From contig NZ_CP125619.1 of assembly GCF_030053115.1 (NCBI RefSeq), positions 1,489,001 through 1,553,000 on the forward strand: a stretch of 64,000 nt of DNA, given 5' to 3'. The notes beneath the pieces were generated by a model. It worked only from the letters and a program-made list of their open reading frames with translations, did not search any database and was not told the origin of the DNA. The position numbers and the translations under genes are program-made. Source of the stretch: Pseudomonas svalbardensis (GTDB lineage: Bacteria > Pseudomonadota > Gammaproteobacteria > Pseudomonadales > Pseudomonadaceae). Shown piece by piece: positions 62,723 through 64,000 of the stretch. Position 1 is the first letter of the stretch. The number at the start of each line of letters is the position of its first letter.

Positions 62723-63361
62723 ATGACCCCATCGCTGCTAATGGCTGTTCTCGCCTCGGGCTTTATCTACGGCATCACGCCGGGGCCGGGTGTGTTGGCG
62801 GTGTTCGGCATCGGTGCGGCGCGTGGTCGGAGGGCAGGGGCGGGGTTTCTCTGCGGGCATTTGCTGGGGGATGTGGTTTGGTGCAGCACCGCGCTGATCG
62901 CGATTGTCGGTGCGCGGGAAATCGGCAGTACTGCGTTCGATGTGCTGGGCGTGCTCAGCGGGCTGTACTTGTTTTGGCTCGGTCTGCGCGCGGTTCGTGC
63001 CCGTCGCACCAGTGTCGAAGCACCACAGGGCCCGGCGCGGCAGCCGTTCTGGCACGGTATTCTGTTTGGCTTGACCAATCCGAAGGCTTACCCGGTGGCG
63101 GTAGCGACTTTTACGGCGCTGCTGTCCAGCCGTGCCGAATTGCTGCACTGGTCGATGCTGCCGTGGCTGATTGTCCTGAGCTTCGTCGGTGGCCTCATGG
63201 CCTACGCTATCCTCATTGGCATTGTCGGTGCGCGGCAGGTGCGCAGGTTGTACCAGCGCCATGAGCTGTTGATCACCCGGTTGTGTGGGGTGATGTTTAT
63301 CGGATTCGCCATCAATGCCCTGGCGCATGCATTGCCGGGGCTGGTGACGAACAAGGCGTGA
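62723..63361 (+). CDS. LysE-family amino-acid exporter
   Basis: The 212-residue protein has six hydrophobic segments. It contains the LysE/RhtB motif ITPGPGVLAVFGIGAARG (about 18-35), LYLFWLGLRAVRA and GLTNPKAYPVAVATF. The substrate, an amino acid or related compound, is unknown. The start at 62723 follows ACAGGACC; the earlier ATG at 62693 has no such site. Confidence 0.87.
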   Translation: MTPSLLMAVLASGFIYGITPGPGVLAVFGIGAARGRRAGAGFLCGHLLGDVVWCSTALIAIVGAREIGSTAFDVLGVLSGLYLFWLGLRAVRARRTSVEAPQGPARQPFWHGILFGLTNPKAYPVAVATFTALLSSRAELLHWSMLPWLIVLSFVGGLMAYAILIGIVGARQVRRLYQRHELLITRLCGVMFIGFAINALAHALPGLVTNKA

Positions 63362-63446
63362 GGCTGATCGCAGGGAGGCGTCAGTTGCATTGATGGGGCA
63401 GGGAGGGTTCTTTATTGCTGCATTGTCCGGACACGCTCACCGCACT

Positions 63447-64000
63447 ATGGCAACCAGAAATTCCGCGCCGTTGGCGAGTTTCATCGATCTCTTGCTGGAC
63501 GCCGTCTGTGCGGTCGACAAACAAGGTCGCTTCGTTTTTGTCAGCGCGGCCTGCGAGCGTATCTTCGGTTATACCCCCGAAGAGCTGATCGGCCAGCCGA
63601 TGATCGACCTGGTGCACCCCGCCGATCGTCAGCGCACCCTCGATGCCGCGCGGGAGATCATGGGCGGCGAGCCCAAGCTCAATTTTGAAAACCGCTACCT
63701 GCGCAAAGATGGCCGAGTGGCGCACATCCTCTGGTCGGCACGCTGGTCGGAGGTCGACCAATTGCGCATCGCCGTGGCACGCGACATCACTGAGCGCAAG
63801 CAGGCCGAATCCCGGCAAGCGGCGTTGTATGCGATCTCCGAAGCGGCCCACGCGGCGGAAGATTTACTGGCGCTGTTCAAGCGCATCCATTTGATCATCG
63901 GTGAATGGCTGCCGGCGCTGAATTTTTCCGTGGCGCTGTATGACGAACACTGCGCACAGCTGAATTTCCCTTATCACGTGGGCGACCTGGAGCTGCAACC
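63447..64000 (+). CDS. PAS-domain sensor protein, 3' end beyond window
   Basis: The frame is open from the ATG at 63447 to the edge (184 residues). A PAS domain covers about 10-125 (FIDLLLDAVCAVDKQGRFVFVSAACERIFGYTPEELIGQ, then RYLRKDGRVAHILWSARW and the PAC end VARDITERKQAE). A GAF-like segment begins near 130. The output domain (kinase or GGDEF/EAL) lies outside the window. The start is the first ATG with nearby purines but has no strong ribosome site. Confidence 0.8.
   Translation, partial: MATRNSAPLASFIDLLLDAVCAVDKQGRFVFVSAACERIFGYTPEELIGQPMIDLVHPADRQRTLDAAREIMGGEPKLNFENRYLRKDGRVAHILWSARWSEVDQLRIAVARDITERKQAESRQAALYAISEAAHAAEDLLALFKRIHLIIGEWLPALNFSVALYDEHCAQLNFPYHVGDLELQ

Overview
The window is chromosomal DNA of a fluorescent-group Pseudomonas (P. 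fluorescens/koreensis/mandelii-like). The evidence is high-GC coding with little space between genes, REP/REPIN repeats of the Pseudomonas GTGGGAGC...GCTCCCAC type, a PcaR-controlled pca cluster, a TtgR/EmhR-TtgABC/EmhABC efflux locus whose operator resembles the P. putida one, and ornithine-lipid genes olsBA. Only family-level recognition from sequence was possible; no database search was run. There are no rRNA or tRNA genes, CRISPR arrays, prophage or complete insertion sequences.

Layout. 1-6.7 kb: a partial tubulin/FtsZ-superfamily protein, a beta-hydroxyacid dehydrogenase, a membrane MHYT-GGDEF-EAL c-di-GMP protein and an MFS transporter. 6.7-13 kb: rapA, small conserved proteins, a 37-residue membrane protein resembling the cbb3 oxidase subunit CcoM behind an Anr/FNR box, and a Pit phosphate transporter. 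13.4-23.1 kb: the protocatechuate branch of the beta-ketoadipate pathway, pcaR-pcaK-pcaIJF-pcaHG-(pcaT remnant)-pcaB-pcaD-pcaC. It encodes every step from protocatechuate to succinyl-CoA plus acetyl-CoA, with paired PcaR boxes at the pcaR, pcaK and pcaI promoters. 23-27 kb: tam, a DUF1641/sulfide:quinone-reductase-like pair and a broken OprD-family porin that still carries one PcaR-like box upstream. 27-34 kb: ttgCBA and divergent ttgR. 34-41 kb: an EamA exporter, an arsR-MFS-xenB operon, acpH, olsBA and an acyl-CoA-dehydrogenase-like gene. 41-50.8 kb: a serine hydrolase, a YceI protein, a cardiolipin-synthase-like enzyme, the beta-glucosidase BglX, a lemA-TPM-TPM operon and a methyltransferase. 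51-59.8 kb: transporters, a DJ-1 protein, YegP, a SIR2-like DUF4917 protein, an iron alcohol dehydrogenase, and an alpha-oxoamine-synthase/MFS operon facing a truncated LysR gene fused to the end of an MFS gene. 59.8-64 kb: a LysR regulator, a ParDE-type toxin-antitoxin pair, a secreted protein, fosA, a LysE exporter and the start of a PAS sensor.

The points most worth a second look are: (i) the tubulin-like gene at the left edge; (ii) PcaR box pairs with the same 19-bp centre spacing at three promoters, and a lone PcaR-like box next to a long hairpin repeat in front of the broken porin; (iii) three genes or gene pairs (pcaT, the porin, LysR/MFS) that look like internal-deletion scars; (iv) the CcoM-like gene at an apparent class II Anr promoter; (v) the alpha-oxoamine synthase plus exporter operon; and (vi) the stand-alone SIR2-like protein.
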